From assembly GCA_020632995.1 (NCBI GenBank), contig JACKEN010000008.1:62001-126000 (forward strand): a stretch of 64,000 nt of DNA, given 5' to 3'. The position numbers were made by a program, and so were the translations under genes. Shown here one piece after another: positions 63,555 to 64,000 of this stretch (the stretch's first letter is position 1; the number at the start of each line of letters is the position of its first letter). The notes under the pieces were generated by a model. That model worked only from the letters and a program-made list of their open reading frames with translations, searched no databases and was not told the DNA's origin. Source of the stretch: Deltaproteobacteria bacterium. GTDB lineage: Bacteria > Myxococcota > Kuafuiibacteriia > Kuafuiibacteriales > Kuafuiibacteriaceae.

Positions 63555-64000
63555 TCAGAGCTCGAAGACAGGGACGTGGTGGGGCGAGCGGGGGGCGGCC
63601 CGGCGGTACGCCCCGGGGCTGAGGCCGGTGAGCGCCCGGAGCTCGCGGGTCAGGTGGGCCTGATCTGCGTAGCCGGCGTGCGCCGCGATGTCGACCAAGG
63701 TCTGCCCGGGGTCGCGGGCGAACCGCAAGGCAGATTGCATGCGCTGCACCCGGGCCCAGACCTTGGGGGGGGCGCCCACCTGGGCCTGGAAGAGCTGGCC
63801 GAAGTGCCGGTGGCTGAAGCCGCTGGCCGCCACGACCTCGGCCACCGAGGCGCCGCGCCGCAGGGCAGCCACGCCGTGGGCCACCGCGGGGTGGAGGCGC
63901 CGCTCGGGCTCGAGGCGCGACAGGAGGAGCGCCTCGAACACCCGGAGCCGGGCCTCGGGCTCGGGGGCTTCGCAGAGGCGCTGGTGGGCCTCCTCCGCGA
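63555..64000 (-). CDS. AraC-family transcriptional regulator, C-terminal part (cut by window edge)
   Basis: About 148 residues of an AraC-type regulator are visible; the gene continues past the right edge. The two helix-turn-helix units are clear: ASVAEVVAASGFSHRHFGQLF and TLVDIAAHAGYADQAHLTRE, the latter followed by LRALTGLSPGAYRR, the family signature. The sensing domain is outside the window. Its target is unknown; the VOC gene downstream is a candidate. Confidence 0.85.
   Translation of the reverse strand, partial: AEEAHQRLCEAPEPEARLRVFEALLLSRLEPERRLHPAVAHGVAALRRGASVAEVVAASGFSHRHFGQLFQAQVGAPPKVWARVQRMQSALRFARDPGQTLVDIAAHAGYADQAHLTRELRALTGLSPGAYRRAAPRSPHHVPVFEL

Overview
The window is very GC-rich DNA that is almost fully coding on both strands. 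It has GTG and TTG starts, stop/start overlaps (TTGA, GTGA, ATGA), lipoproteins whose lipobox is followed by Asp-Ala-Gly or Asp-rich linkers, a eukaryotic-type Ser/Thr kinase with a periplasmic PEGA domain, an FHA-sigma-54 activator, TIGR02147/HEAT and Sel1 proteins, and Cys-rich surface lipoproteins. Together these point to the Myxococcota. I see no rRNA, tRNA, CRISPR array, transposase or phage module.

Layout. 1-8.2 kb: end of a DUF3419/BtaA-like gene, an MMPL/RND exporter, a His-rich YHS lipoprotein, a TIGR02147/HEAT regulator, a lipoprotein with a CX4CH motif, and an acyl-CoA dehydrogenase behind a perfect palindrome. 8.2-13.9 kb: CDF metal transporter, alpha/beta hydrolase, FadL-type porin coupled to a DUF3465 lipoprotein, trmB, and a membrane phosphoesterase. 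14-19.2 kb: two beta-helix proteins, one in a lower-GC island, and proteins of unknown function. 19.2-29.9 kb: ABC1 kinase, M16 protease, two methyltransferases, a TetR/methyltransferase divergon, hflX, a LysR/DJ-1 divergon, and two coupled ArsA/Get3 ATPases. 30-42.7 kb: a protein with a possibly toxin-like C-terminus, an FHA-sigma-54 activator, DUF5694, Sel1, Uma2, a GH114 lipoprotein, a zincin metalloprotease, an RluA-type synthase, and a zinc-ribbon/RDD protein. 42.7-51 kb: VOC plus WYL regulator, FAD oxidoreductase, PLP gamma-family enzyme, vWA-like and beta-propeller lipoproteins, LysR, DUF2200, M23 peptidase. 51-55.6 kb: a self-contained aldehyde module of a sigma-54 promoter with two upstream palindromes, aldB-type dehydrogenase, DUF779 and an AcoR-type activator. 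55.8-62.4 kb: a compact surface-signalling operon of Ser/Thr kinase, periplasmic TPR protein, a lipoprotein fusing a type-I solute-binding fold to a beta-helix, and a lipoprotein with a SUMF1/FGE fold. It is followed by a Cys-rich lipoprotein, a VOC protein and an AraC-type gene cut by the window edge.

Twelve genes carry about 15 single-base frame breaks, several of them in G or C runs, with full family similarity resuming in the next frame. I read these mostly as uncorrected sequencing indels. Affected genes are given as whole spans with the break marked. The most interesting biology is the 55.8-62.4 kb kinase/TPR/fusion-receptor operon and the sigma-54 aldehyde module.
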